Below, piece by piece: positions 16,616-24,276 of a DNA stretch of 64,000 nucleotides. This stretch comes from CAYVTZ01 sp964454685 (GTDB lineage Bacteria > Bacillota > Clostridia > Christensenellales > Christensenellaceae). The position numbers and the translations under genes are program-made. Location: assembly GCA_964454685.1 (NCBI GenBank), contig CAYVTZ010000010.1:1-64000 (forward strand), given 5' to 3'. The number at the start of each line of letters is the position of its first letter. Positions within the stretch are counted from its first letter, which is position 1. A model generated the notes under the pieces. That model was not told the origin of the DNA. It saw only the letters and a list, made by a program, of their open reading frames with translations, and did not search any database.

Positions 16616-18591
16616 ATCGCGTCCACCTCCGCCATAATTTGTTTGTTGGTAAAGCCCTTCAAATCCATCGCGCCGGACGGGCACGTCACCGTGCACGCGC
16701 CGCAGCCTTGGCAAACCGCCTCGTTTACCTGCGCCACCCGCCGCACCTCGCGCTTGCCATGGTCGTTGACTTCGGTTTCAGTATACGTGATCGCGCCGTA
16801 TGGGCAAACATTCGCACATGCGCTGCAGCCATTGCACAGCAGGCAATCCGATCCCGCCACACACGGGTTGCATTTGAGTTTGTCTTTGGCAAGCAGACCA
16901 ATCACTTTTGCCGCCGCCGCGCCCGCCTGCGCCACGGTCTCCGGAATGTCCTTCGGCCCTTGGCAGATGCCGGACAGGAACACGCCCGCCGTGGGACTTT
17001 CCACCGGACGCAGCTTGGGGTGTGCCTCCGTGAAGAAATCGTTGGTGTCCATGCTCGCCGTGAGCATCGTTGCCAGCGGCCTTGCCGATGGGTCAGGCTC
17101 CACCGCCGTTGCCAGCACCACCAAATCCGCATCAATGTTCATTTGCTTGTTGCTGATGAGATCGGAAGCCTGCACATGCAGCACTCCGTCCTCCTCTGCC
17201 ACCTTACCCACCATGCCTTTGACATAGTTCACGCCGTATTGCTCCACCGCGCGGCGTTGGAATTCATCAAAGTTCTTGCCGGGGGTGCGCACATCAATAT
17301 AGAATACATACACCTGCGTGTCGGGATATTTTTCCCGAATCATCATCGCGTGTTTCGCCGTATACATGCAGCAGATCTTAGAACAGTAGGATTTTCCGCA
17401 GCCCTCCGATTCACGCGAGCCCACGCACTGCACAAACACAATGGTATGCGGGTGTTCCTTATCCGAAGGCCGCAGCAACACGCCCTCCGTCGGTCCCGCG
17501 GCATTCATCAGGCGCTCCAGCTCCAGTGATGTGATCACATCCGGGCACTGCGCATACTGAAATTCGTCATAATCCGCAAGATCGATGGTTTGAAATCCTG
17601 TCGCCGCAATGATCGCGCCGTATTGTTTGGTCACGATTTCGTCCTCCTGCTCAAAGCGAATCGCCTTGGAGGGACAAATCTTCTCACATACACCGCATTT
17701 ACCCGTTTTATAGTGGGTGCAATGCTCGTGATCGATGACCGGCACATTGGGAATCGCCTGCGCAAAGGGAATGTAAATCGCACCGCGATTTTTAAGTCCC
17801 ATATTAAATTCGCTCTTCGCCTTCTTGCTGGGGCATTTCTCCGCACAAACGCCGCAGCCTGTACACGCTTCCTCGTCCACATTACGCGCCTTTTTGCGAA
17901 TGTCCACCGTGAAGTTGCCCACAAATCCCGAAATCTTATCCACCTCGGAATAGGTATACAGATTTATTTTTTCATGCTGCGCCGCATCCACCATCTTGGG
18001 GGTCAGAATGCACGCCGCACAGTCCAGCGTGGGAAATGTCTTGTCCAGTTGCGCCATCTTACCGCCGATGGTCGGCAGTTTCTCCACAATGTCCACTTCA
18101 TAGCCCGCATCCGCAATGTCCAGTGCGGTTTGAATGCCGGCAATGCCGCCGCCAATCACAAGCGCGCGCTTCACCACAGGGCTCTCACCCGCAGTCAACG
18201 GCGCATTCAGGTTCAGCTTGGCAATGGCAGCTTTGGCGAGGATTATCGCCTTTTCCGTGCCTTCCTGCTTGTCCTTATGAATCCACGAGCACTGCTCACG
18301 AATGTTTGCGATTTCCACCATATACGGGTTCAACCCCGCCGCTTGTGCTGTTCTGCGGAAGGTTGCCTCGTGCATACGCGGCGAACACGCACAAACCACG
18401 ATTCCCGTCAGATTGTGTTCCTTCACCGCCTCGATGATGCGTGATTGGCCCACCTCCGAGCACATATATTGGTATTCCATCGCATAGACCACGCCCGGCT
18501 CACTCTTCACCGCCTGCGCGACTGCTTCTACATCCACTGTTGCCGCAATATTACTGCCACACCAGCAGACGAAAACTCCGATTCTTTGCAA
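16603..18591 (-). CDS. hdrA: HdrA-like flavoprotein, electron-bifurcating core
   Basis: This protein of about 662 residues is the HdrA type. It has an N-terminal domain with cysteines CWCGSNIAA and VVCACSPRMHE, an FAD-binding fold (ALVIGGGIAGIQTALDIADAG), inserted ferredoxin motifs (CTGCGVCAEKCP, CGVCEKICP), an FVQCVGSRE region and a C-terminal ferredoxin pair (CNGCSACANVCP, CQGCGACTVTCP). In Hdr complexes this FAD splits electrons between ferredoxin and the HdrBC branch. I prefer the TTG at 18591, 11 bases after AAGGAG; a GTG at 18600 is too close to it. The stop overlaps the flxD start. Confidence 0.92.
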   Translation of the reverse strand: MQRIGVFVCWCGSNIAATVDVEAVAQAVKSEPGVVYAMEYQYMCSEVGQSRIIEAVKEHNLTGIVVCACSPRMHEATFRRTAQAAGLNPYMVEIANIREQCSWIHKDKQEGTEKAIILAKAAIAKLNLNAPLTAGESPVVKRALVIGGGIAGIQTALDIADAGYEVDIVEKLPTIGGKMAQLDKTFPTLDCAACILTPKMVDAAQHEKINLYTYSEVDKISGFVGNFTVDIRKKARNVDEEACTGCGVCAEKCPSKKAKSEFNMGLKNRGAIYIPFAQAIPNVPVIDHEHCTHYKTGKCGVCEKICPSKAIRFEQEDEIVTKQYGAIIAATGFQTIDLADYDEFQYAQCPDVITSLELERLMNAAGPTEGVLLRPSDKEHPHTIVFVQCVGSRESEGCGKSYCSKICCMYTAKHAMMIREKYPDTQVYVFYIDVRTPGKNFDEFQRRAVEQYGVNYVKGMVGKVAEEDGVLHVQASDLISNKQMNIDADLVVLATAVEPDPSARPLATMLTASMDTNDFFTEAHPKLRPVESPTAGVFLSGICQGPKDIPETVAQAGAAAAKVIGLLAKDKLKCNPCVAGSDCLLCNGCSACANVCPYGAITYTETEVNDHGKREVRRVAQVNEAVCQGCGACTVTCPSGAMDLKGFTNKQIMAEVDAICRN

Positions 18592-18596
18592 AATAA

Positions 18597-18758
18597 TCAC
18601 TTCTCCTTATACGATACAAGCTCCCTTGCAAGCAGGCGCTTGCGATCCGCGTTCATTACGGCGCGCATGCTTGTGTTTCCCGCACGTCTGCGCAAAGCTT
18701 TGATGATCTCTGCGCCGCGTGCGCCGCACCTGCGCTCCATCTCCGGCTTCACAGACAA
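18597..18758 (-). CDS. Candidate small basic protein between hdrC and hdrA (unrecognised)
   Basis: This fills an otherwise unexplained gap of about 180 bases in a tightly packed operon. A frame of 53 codons (TTG at 18758; GTG at 18752; ATG at 18740 gives 47 codons) ends in a TGA six bases before the hdrA TTG start. The product is rich in Arg and Lys, with a helix-like middle (AEIIKALRRRAGNTSMRAVM) and the C-terminus DRKRLLARELVSYKEK. Third codon positions are strongly G/C biased like the neighbouring genes. I do not recognise a family; it might be an assembly or docking factor. Confidence 0.45.
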   Translation of the reverse strand: MSVKPEMERRCGARGAEIIKALRRRAGNTSMRAVMNADRKRLLARELVSYKEK

Positions 18759-18782
18759 GCCCTCGGCTGCCCCAGATCGGGA

Positions 18783-19178
18783 TTATTTCCAATACTTCCG
18801 CAATGCGCTGATAATCGCCTGCTGTGGCAATTCGCCGTCTACAAGCGGCGGCACATCCTGTGCGTTCATGTGGTCTCCGCCTTTTTCACGGATCACCATC
18901 AATCGCACTGCCTCAATCAGCTTTGCGGGCTCCACATTACGCGGACAGCGTTCCATACAGGCAAAGCAGGAAAGGCAACGCCATAGCGATTCCGATTCCA
19001 TCAGCTCGCGGATGCGCCCGTCCTTCACCATGACCACAAATTGATGCGGATGATATTCCATCTCGTCATATGCAGGGCAGGTGCCGGAGCATTTTCCGCA
19101 CACCATACACTTTTTAGGATCTACCCCGCTCACGCGCAATACGGTTTCTTTGAGTTCATTTTGGGAAAGATTGCTCAC
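18783..19178 (-). CDS. hdrC: HdrC-like 4Fe-4S subunit
   Basis: This 131-residue protein carries two classical cluster motifs, CMVCGKCSGTCPAYDE and CLSCFACMERCPRNVEP, as in heterodisulfide reductase subunit C. It shuttles electrons from HdrA to the HdrB catalytic subunit. The start is a GTG behind GGAGGCGC and overlaps the hdrB stop (GTGA), so the two are translationally coupled. Confidence 0.92.
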   Translation of the reverse strand: MSNLSQNELKETVLRVSGVDPKKCMVCGKCSGTCPAYDEMEYHPHQFVVMVKDGRIRELMESESLWRCLSCFACMERCPRNVEPAKLIEAVRLMVIREKGGDHMNAQDVPPLVDGELPQQAIISALRKYWK

Positions 19179-19969
19179 TTTGCGCCTCCTTCCGCCACGC
19201 CCAGCGCTTCTGCCAGCAGCTTCGTGAAGTATACGACTTCCACGCCGCTTTCTGCGCTGTTTTCTTCTAAATTATAGCGGCACAGCGGACATGCCGTCAC
19301 CACCATCTGTGCGCCTTTTTTAGATGCCGAAGCAAGCGCCTGTTTGCACAGACGCGCCGTGTCCTCTTTGTTTTCCATCACCACATATCCGCCGCAGCAT
19401 TCATTGCGGTAGGGATAAATGACCGGCTCTCCGCCCAAAGCACGAATGAAATCCTCCATGATTGTGGGGTTCTCCGGCTTGTCAAACTGCATCTCTTTGC
19501 CCGGACGCAGCAGCAGGCAGCCGTAGTATGCGCCGATTTTTTTCCCTGTCAGCGGGTGCACCACGCGCTTTGCAATTTCATCGAAGCCTACTTTATCGCG
19601 CAGCACTTCAAAATAGTGCAGCACCTGCGTCTCACCGGCATACGGTTGTTCCAACTGTAAATACTGATTGACCTTGGTGCGCATTTCCTCGTTTTTCTGC
19701 ATGTCGTTGTTCACGCGCTTGATTACGTGATGGCATGCCGAACACAACGTCACCAGCTCCCCACGCTCCGCGCTCTGCGCCAGTGTGCGCACCGCCGAAA
19801 GCTTGGTTGCATATTCGTCTGTCGCCATGGGATACACCGCGCCGCAACACTGCCATTCTTCCAGCTCGCACAAATTCACGCCCAACGCCTGTGCCGCGCT
19901 GCGCGCATAAACGTCCAGCTCTTTCGCCTGCGTTTTGAGCGTACAGCCCGGATAATAGTTCAAGTCCAT
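19175..19969 (-). CDS. hdrB: HdrB-like CCG-domain subunit
   Basis: About 264 residues with two complete CCG domains: YPGC, QCCGAVY, CSACHH, then YYGC, ECCGGYVV, CPLCRYN. In methanogens these bind two non-cubane 4Fe-4S clusters that cleave CoM-S-S-CoB. Clostridia lack those thiols, so the high-potential acceptor must differ; the frdAB-like genes in the operon point to fumarate reductase. I prefer the ATG at 19969, seven bases after GGGAG; the ATG at 19975 is only one base from it. Confidence 0.9.
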   Translation of the reverse strand: MDLNYYPGCTLKTQAKELDVYARSAAQALGVNLCELEEWQCCGAVYPMATDEYATKLSAVRTLAQSAERGELVTLCSACHHVIKRVNNDMQKNEEMRTKVNQYLQLEQPYAGETQVLHYFEVLRDKVGFDEIAKRVVHPLTGKKIGAYYGCLLLRPGKEMQFDKPENPTIMEDFIRALGGEPVIYPYRNECCGGYVVMENKEDTARLCKQALASASKKGAQMVVTACPLCRYNLEENSAESGVEVVYFTKLLAEALGVAEGGAK

Positions 19970-19990
19970 AGACATACTCCCTTGTCCTGT

Positions 19991-20021
19991 GCTCCGGCAT
20001 CAAACAGCTTGATGCCGGAGC
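19991..20021 (-). other. Strong intercistronic stem-loop between fumC and hdrB
   Basis: GCTCCGGCATCAA (19991-20003) pairs perfectly with TTGATGCCGGAGC (20009-20021) over a 5-base loop. There is no T-tract on the minus strand, so it is more likely a processing or stability element than a full terminator. It divides the malate/fumarase segment from the hdr-flx-frd segment. Confidence 0.65.
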
Positions 20022-20029
20022 GCTCTCGT

Positions 20030-21394
20030 TTAAATCATCTCTTCGGGGTGGAACACCTCGTCGAACTTTTCTTCGGTCAGGAATCCCAGCGATATGCAGG
20101 CCTCCTTGAGTGAAATGTTCTCCTTGTGCGCCTTCTTCGCTGTTTTGGCAGCATTGTCATACCCGATGTACGGGTTCAGCGCCGTCACCAACATCAAAGA
20201 ATTATGCAGGTTGTGTTCCATCTTTTCGCGGTTTGCCTCAATGCCCACCGCACAGTTTTTGTTGAAGGACGCGATGCCGTCCGCCAGCAACCGTACCGAC
20301 TGCAAGAAATTGTAAATGCACACCGGCATGAACACATTCAGTTCAAAGTTGCCCTGCGATGCCGCCATGCCCACCGCCACATCGTTTGCCATCACCTGTA
20401 CGGCAATCATCGTCAGCGATTCGCACTGCGTCGGATTCACCTTGCCCGGCATAATAGAACTACCCGGCTCATTTTCCGGAATGAAAATCTCTCCAAGGCC
20501 GCAGCGCGGGCCGCTTGACAGCCAACGCACGTCATTTGCAATCTTCATGAGGTTCGCTGCCAGCGCTTTCAGCGCACCATGTGCGAAAACCAGTTCGTCC
20601 TTGGAGGTCAGCGCATGGAATTTGTTCTCCGCCGTCACAAAGTCTTTGTCGGTCAGCACGCCCACTTGCTTTGCAATTTCTTCGGCGAATCCTGCCGGCG
20701 CATTCAGCCCCGTGCCCACAGCCGTGCCGCCCAGTGCCAATTCCTTCAATCCGCCCAGCGAATCTTTCAGCATCTGTTTGGTCTTTTCGATCATGTTGCG
20801 CCAGCCGCTCACTTCTTGCGAAAACGCAATGGGCGTCGCGTCCTGAAGGTGTGTGCGTCCGCTCTTCACGATGCCTTCGCTCTCCTTCTCAATACGCGCG
20901 AATGTGGCAATCAACTCATCCATCTGCGGAATCAGCGCATCCTCAATGCCAATCACCGCCGCAATGTGCATCGCGGTGGGGAAGGTATCGTTGGAGCTTT
21001 GCGATTTGTTTACATCGTCGTTCGGGTGCAAGATCGCCTGTCCCGCAATCTCGTTGCCGCGATTTGCGATCACTTCATTGGCATTCATGTTGGACTGCGT
21101 GCCGCTGCCCGTCTGCCAAACCACCAGCGGGAAATGATCGTTGAGTTTTCCGGCGATCACCTCGTCACACGCCGCGCTGATCGCATTTTTCTTGGCTTCG
21201 TCCAGCTTGCCTAAATTGCAGTTTGCAATCGCCGCCGCCTTCTTTAAAATGCCAAACGCATGTGTGATCTCGCGGGGCATCACTTCCCCGCCGATTTCAA
21301 AATTTTGGAGGCTGCGCTGTGTCTGTGCCGCCCAATATCTGTCCGCGGGAACCTGCATTTCCCCCATCGAATCGCGTTCAATCCGGTATTCCAT
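20030..21394 (-). CDS. fumC: Class II fumarate hydratase
   Basis: This 454-residue member of the fumarase/aspartase superfamily has the signature loop GSSIMPGKVNPTQCES, which favours fumarase over aspartase. It also has SSNDTFPTAMHIA, GRTHLQDATPIAF and TGSGTQSNMNANEV. It interconverts malate and fumarate, feeding the fumarate reductase encoded downstream. The ATG at 21394 has GGGAGG upstream. Its neighbour is the malate dehydrogenase gene, 13 bases away. Confidence 0.93.
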   Translation of the reverse strand: MEYRIERDSMGEMQVPADRYWAAQTQRSLQNFEIGGEVMPREITHAFGILKKAAAIANCNLGKLDEAKKNAISAACDEVIAGKLNDHFPLVVWQTGSGTQSNMNANEVIANRGNEIAGQAILHPNDDVNKSQSSNDTFPTAMHIAAVIGIEDALIPQMDELIATFARIEKESEGIVKSGRTHLQDATPIAFSQEVSGWRNMIEKTKQMLKDSLGGLKELALGGTAVGTGLNAPAGFAEEIAKQVGVLTDKDFVTAENKFHALTSKDELVFAHGALKALAANLMKIANDVRWLSSGPRCGLGEIFIPENEPGSSIMPGKVNPTQCESLTMIAVQVMANDVAVGMAASQGNFELNVFMPVCIYNFLQSVRLLADGIASFNKNCAVGIEANREKMEHNLHNSLMLVTALNPYIGYDNAAKTAKKAHKENISLKEACISLGFLTEEKFDEVFHPEEMI

Positions 21395-21407
21395 CGCATT
21401 ACCTCCC

Positions 21408-22355
21408 TCAAACATTCACTTGCTTGATTACATTTTTCAGCACTTCTGCGCTGTGATGCAACTTCGCCACTTCATCGTCCGTCATGCGCGGCATGACGTT
21501 GCCGCAAATACCTTTGGGGCCAAAGATGAAGGGAATAGACAGGCAAACGTCCTCGATTCCATATTCTCCATGCAGCATGGAGGAAACCGTCATCACCCGG
21601 TTGGAGCTGCCAAACAGGCAGTCCACGATGTGGCATACCGAGATTGCAATGGCGTAATAGGTCGCACCCTTGCGCTCAATGATCTTGCCACCCGAAGTGC
21701 GGATATAGTTTTCGATCTCATCGGGATTCAGCTTCGCTTTCACACGTCCGTTGAAGTTAAAGCCACCCTGCTCGTCTAGGATTTCCACGCTGCCGACGCG
21801 CGCGGTGGACCACGGCACAAAAGAGCTGTCTCCGTGTTCGCCCATGACATAAGCATGGATGCTCTTCTGGCTGATATCCAAATACTCCGCTAAACGCGAA
21901 CGCAGGCGCGCGGTATCCAAAATGGTACCGGAGCCAATGATGCGGCTTTCCGGCAGTCCGGAAACCTTGCAGAAGGTGTATGTCAGCACGTCTACAGGAT
22001 TACTCACCAGCAGATACACCGCATCCGGTGCATATTTTACGATTTCCGGCGCAATGGACTTGATGACGTCCACGTTGGTCTGCGCCAAATCAATGCGCGA
22101 TTGTCCTACTTTTCTCGGGATGCCCGATGTGATGATGACAACATCCGAATCCTGCGCATCTTGATAGGTTCCTGCATAGATCTGGATGGGGGAGCAAAAC
22201 GGCGTGCCCTGACGGATATCCATTGCTTCGCCCAGTGCTTTTTCGGTGTTTACGTCGATCATCACGATCTCAGACGCAAGCCCGTTTACCGCCATGGTAT
22301 AGGTGATGGTAGCCCCGACGCTGCCCGCGCCGATGATGGTTACTTTTCTGCTCAT
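21408..22355 (-). CDS. mdh: LDH-like malate dehydrogenase
   Basis: This 315-residue NAD-dependent 2-hydroxyacid dehydrogenase has a Rossmann motif (IGAGSVGATITYT) and catalytic His174 in GEHGDS. Overall it resembles L-lactate dehydrogenases (GSGTILDTARLR). At the specificity-loop position where lactate dehydrogenases carry Gln102, it reads GIPRKVGQSR, placing Arg81. Arg at this position binds the second carboxylate of oxaloacetate, so malate dehydrogenase is the better call. AGGAGG precedes the ATG. Location next to fumC supports oxaloacetate-to-malate reduction. Confidence 0.82.
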   Translation of the reverse strand: MSRKVTIIGAGSVGATITYTMAVNGLASEIVMIDVNTEKALGEAMDIRQGTPFCSPIQIYAGTYQDAQDSDVVIITSGIPRKVGQSRIDLAQTNVDVIKSIAPEIVKYAPDAVYLLVSNPVDVLTYTFCKVSGLPESRIIGSGTILDTARLRSRLAEYLDISQKSIHAYVMGEHGDSSFVPWSTARVGSVEILDEQGGFNFNGRVKAKLNPDEIENYIRTSGGKIIERKGATYYAIAISVCHIVDCLFGSSNRVMTVSSMLHGEYGIEDVCLSIPFIFGPKGICGNVMPRMTDDEVAKLHHSAEVLKNVIKQVNV

Positions 22356-22447
22356 TTTAACATCCTCCTAAGGATTACGATTGGTTTACTGTATGGCTTC
22401 TATTTTGTAATCTGCGGGAGCAAATGCCTCGCCCCCGCAAAAACAGT

Positions 22448-23464
22448 TTAAGCCTCGCTGCGCTGCGCGATCGCGCGCTTGACCTGCTCGGTGAAGGCCG
22501 GAACGATCTTCATCACATCCCCCACCACGCCATAGTCCGCCACCTCAAAGATGGGCGCATATTCGTCCTTATTGATGGCAATGATTACATCGGAATCCTC
22601 CATGCCCGCCAAATGCTGAATCGCGCCGGAAATTCCGCAAGCAATATACAGATTGGGGCGCACGGTCTTGCCGGTCTGTCCCACCTGACGATCCTTGTCT
22701 ACCCAGCCTGCATCCACGCAAGCACGTGAGGACGCAACGGTGCCGCCAAATGCCTCCGCCAAATCTTCCAAAAGTTTGAAGTTTTCGGGGCATCCCATGC
22801 CGCGTCCGCCGGACACCAGCACTTTTGCGTCTTGAATGTCCATCTTGTCGCTCACTTTTTTGATGATGTCCAAAATCTGTACATTCACGCACTCTTTGGG
22901 CAGGTTCACCGGGAATTTCTCCACCTTTGCGTGGGACTCGATGGGGTGGATGCGCTGCATCACGCCGGGGCGCACCGTCGCCATCTGCGGACGGAATTCC
23001 GGGCAAATGATGGTCGCCATGATGTTGCCGCCAAACGCAGGACGCGTCATGCGCAAATTCTTACTTTCCTCGTCCACCTCAAGTCCGGTGCAGTCCGCCG
23101 TCAAGCCGGTGTGCACACGCGCAGAAACGCGAGGCGCAAGGTCTCGCCCGATTGCGGACGCACCATACAGCACGATTTCGGGTTTCTTTTCTTCCACAAT
23201 CTGTGTGAGCACATGGGTGTACGGCTCCGTCATGTATACTTCCAGTTCCGGTGCATCCGCAAGGATTACATTGTCCGCACCATAGCGTCCGAGTTTTTCC
23301 GCCAAAGCGTCAATGTTATGTCCCAGCACCACTGCCGTCACTTCCGTGTCCAGCGCTTTGGCAAGCTCCGTCGCCTTACTCACCAACTCCAGCGCAACGC
23401 CGGAGAGTTTTCCGTCTTCTTGTTGGGCAAAAACGAATACGCCCTTATAATCCTGAATATTCAT
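22448..23464 (-). CDS. etfA: Electron transfer flavoprotein alpha subunit
   Basis: This 338-residue EtfA has an N-terminal domain and the FAD-binding C-terminal signature (VLVSGGRGMG, then QVGQTGKTVRPNLYIACGISGAIQH). With EtfB it forms the electron partner of the acyl-CoA dehydrogenase encoded two genes upstream in transcription order. AGGAGG precedes the ATG. Thirteen bases separate it from etfB. Confidence 0.95.
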   Translation of the reverse strand: MNIQDYKGVFVFAQQEDGKLSGVALELVSKATELAKALDTEVTAVVLGHNIDALAEKLGRYGADNVILADAPELEVYMTEPYTHVLTQIVEEKKPEIVLYGASAIGRDLAPRVSARVHTGLTADCTGLEVDEESKNLRMTRPAFGGNIMATIICPEFRPQMATVRPGVMQRIHPIESHAKVEKFPVNLPKECVNVQILDIIKKVSDKMDIQDAKVLVSGGRGMGCPENFKLLEDLAEAFGGTVASSRACVDAGWVDKDRQVGQTGKTVRPNLYIACGISGAIQHLAGMEDSDVIIAINKDEYAPIFEVADYGVVGDVMKIVPAFTEQVKRAIAQRSEA

Positions 23465-23477
23465 GCAACAAACCTCC

Positions 23478-24260
23478 TCAAATAATGAACTTGCTGCGGA
23501 GGCTGTCCATCAAAAACTCAACCGATTCCGCTATGTCCGTGTTGACCACCGTGCCCGCCGATTTCAGCGGCTTGGTGAAGGATTTGAACACGCGCGTCGG
23601 CGAACCCTTGAGTCCGATGTTCGTGCGATCCACGTCCAAATCTTCCAGCGTCCAAATGAGGACTTCCTTCTCACGATATGCGTCCCAAACACCCGCGGGT
23701 GTCATGTAACGCGGCATATTCAGCTCCGCCAGCGCCGTAATCAGGCAGGGAAGCTGCGCTTTGATGATGTGGTAGCGATCCTCATATTGGCGCTTGACCA
23801 CAATGCTCTTGTCCTGAATTTCGATCTCCTCCGCATAGCTGATGTTCGCCAGCTTCAGATGCTCCGCAATCTGCGGCCCCACCTGTGCGGTGTCGCCGTC
23901 AATCGCCTGTCTGCCTGTGATGATGAGGTCATACGGCAGTTTTTTGATGGCGGATGCCAGCGTGGAAGATGTCGCCCACGTGTCTGCGCCGCCAAATGCT
24001 CTGTCCGTCACCAAAATCGCCTCGTCTGCGCCCATCGCAAGCGCTTCACGCAGTGCGAGGTCAGCCTGCGGCGGCCCCATGGAAATCACGGTGACCTTTG
24101 CGCCGTGCTTATCCTTTAAACGCAGCGCCGCTTCCAGTCCCGCTTTGTCGTCGGGGTTGATGATGGAGGGTACTCCCTCACGAATGAGCGTTCCTGTTTT
24201 CGGATCCAAACGCACCTCGTTGGTATCCGGAACTTGTTTGATACATACAACAATATTCAC
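23478..24260 (-). CDS. etfB: Electron transfer flavoprotein beta subunit, probably bifurcating type
   Basis: This 260-residue EtfB starts with MNIVVCIKQVPDT from a GTG codon behind AGGAGG. GRQAIDGDTAQVGPQIAE is the motif associated with a second FAD in NADH-oxidising, electron-bifurcating Etf proteins. With EtfA and the acyl-CoA dehydrogenase it is expected to couple NADH oxidation to crotonyl-CoA reduction and ferredoxin reduction. Confidence 0.94.
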   Translation of the reverse strand: MNIVVCIKQVPDTNEVRLDPKTGTLIREGVPSIINPDDKAGLEAALRLKDKHGAKVTVISMGPPQADLALREALAMGADEAILVTDRAFGGADTWATSSTLASAIKKLPYDLIITGRQAIDGDTAQVGPQIAEHLKLANISYAEEIEIQDKSIVVKRQYEDRYHIIKAQLPCLITALAELNMPRYMTPAGVWDAYREKEVLIWTLEDLDVDRTNIGLKGSPTRVFKSFTKPLKSAGTVVNTDIAESVEFLMDSLRSKFII

Positions 24261-24276
24261 TGAGTTGTCCCTCCTG

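Noticed and set aside
20030..21394. Aspartate ammonia-lyase
   Set aside because: The signature loop with TQCES and the neighbouring mdh favour fumarase.
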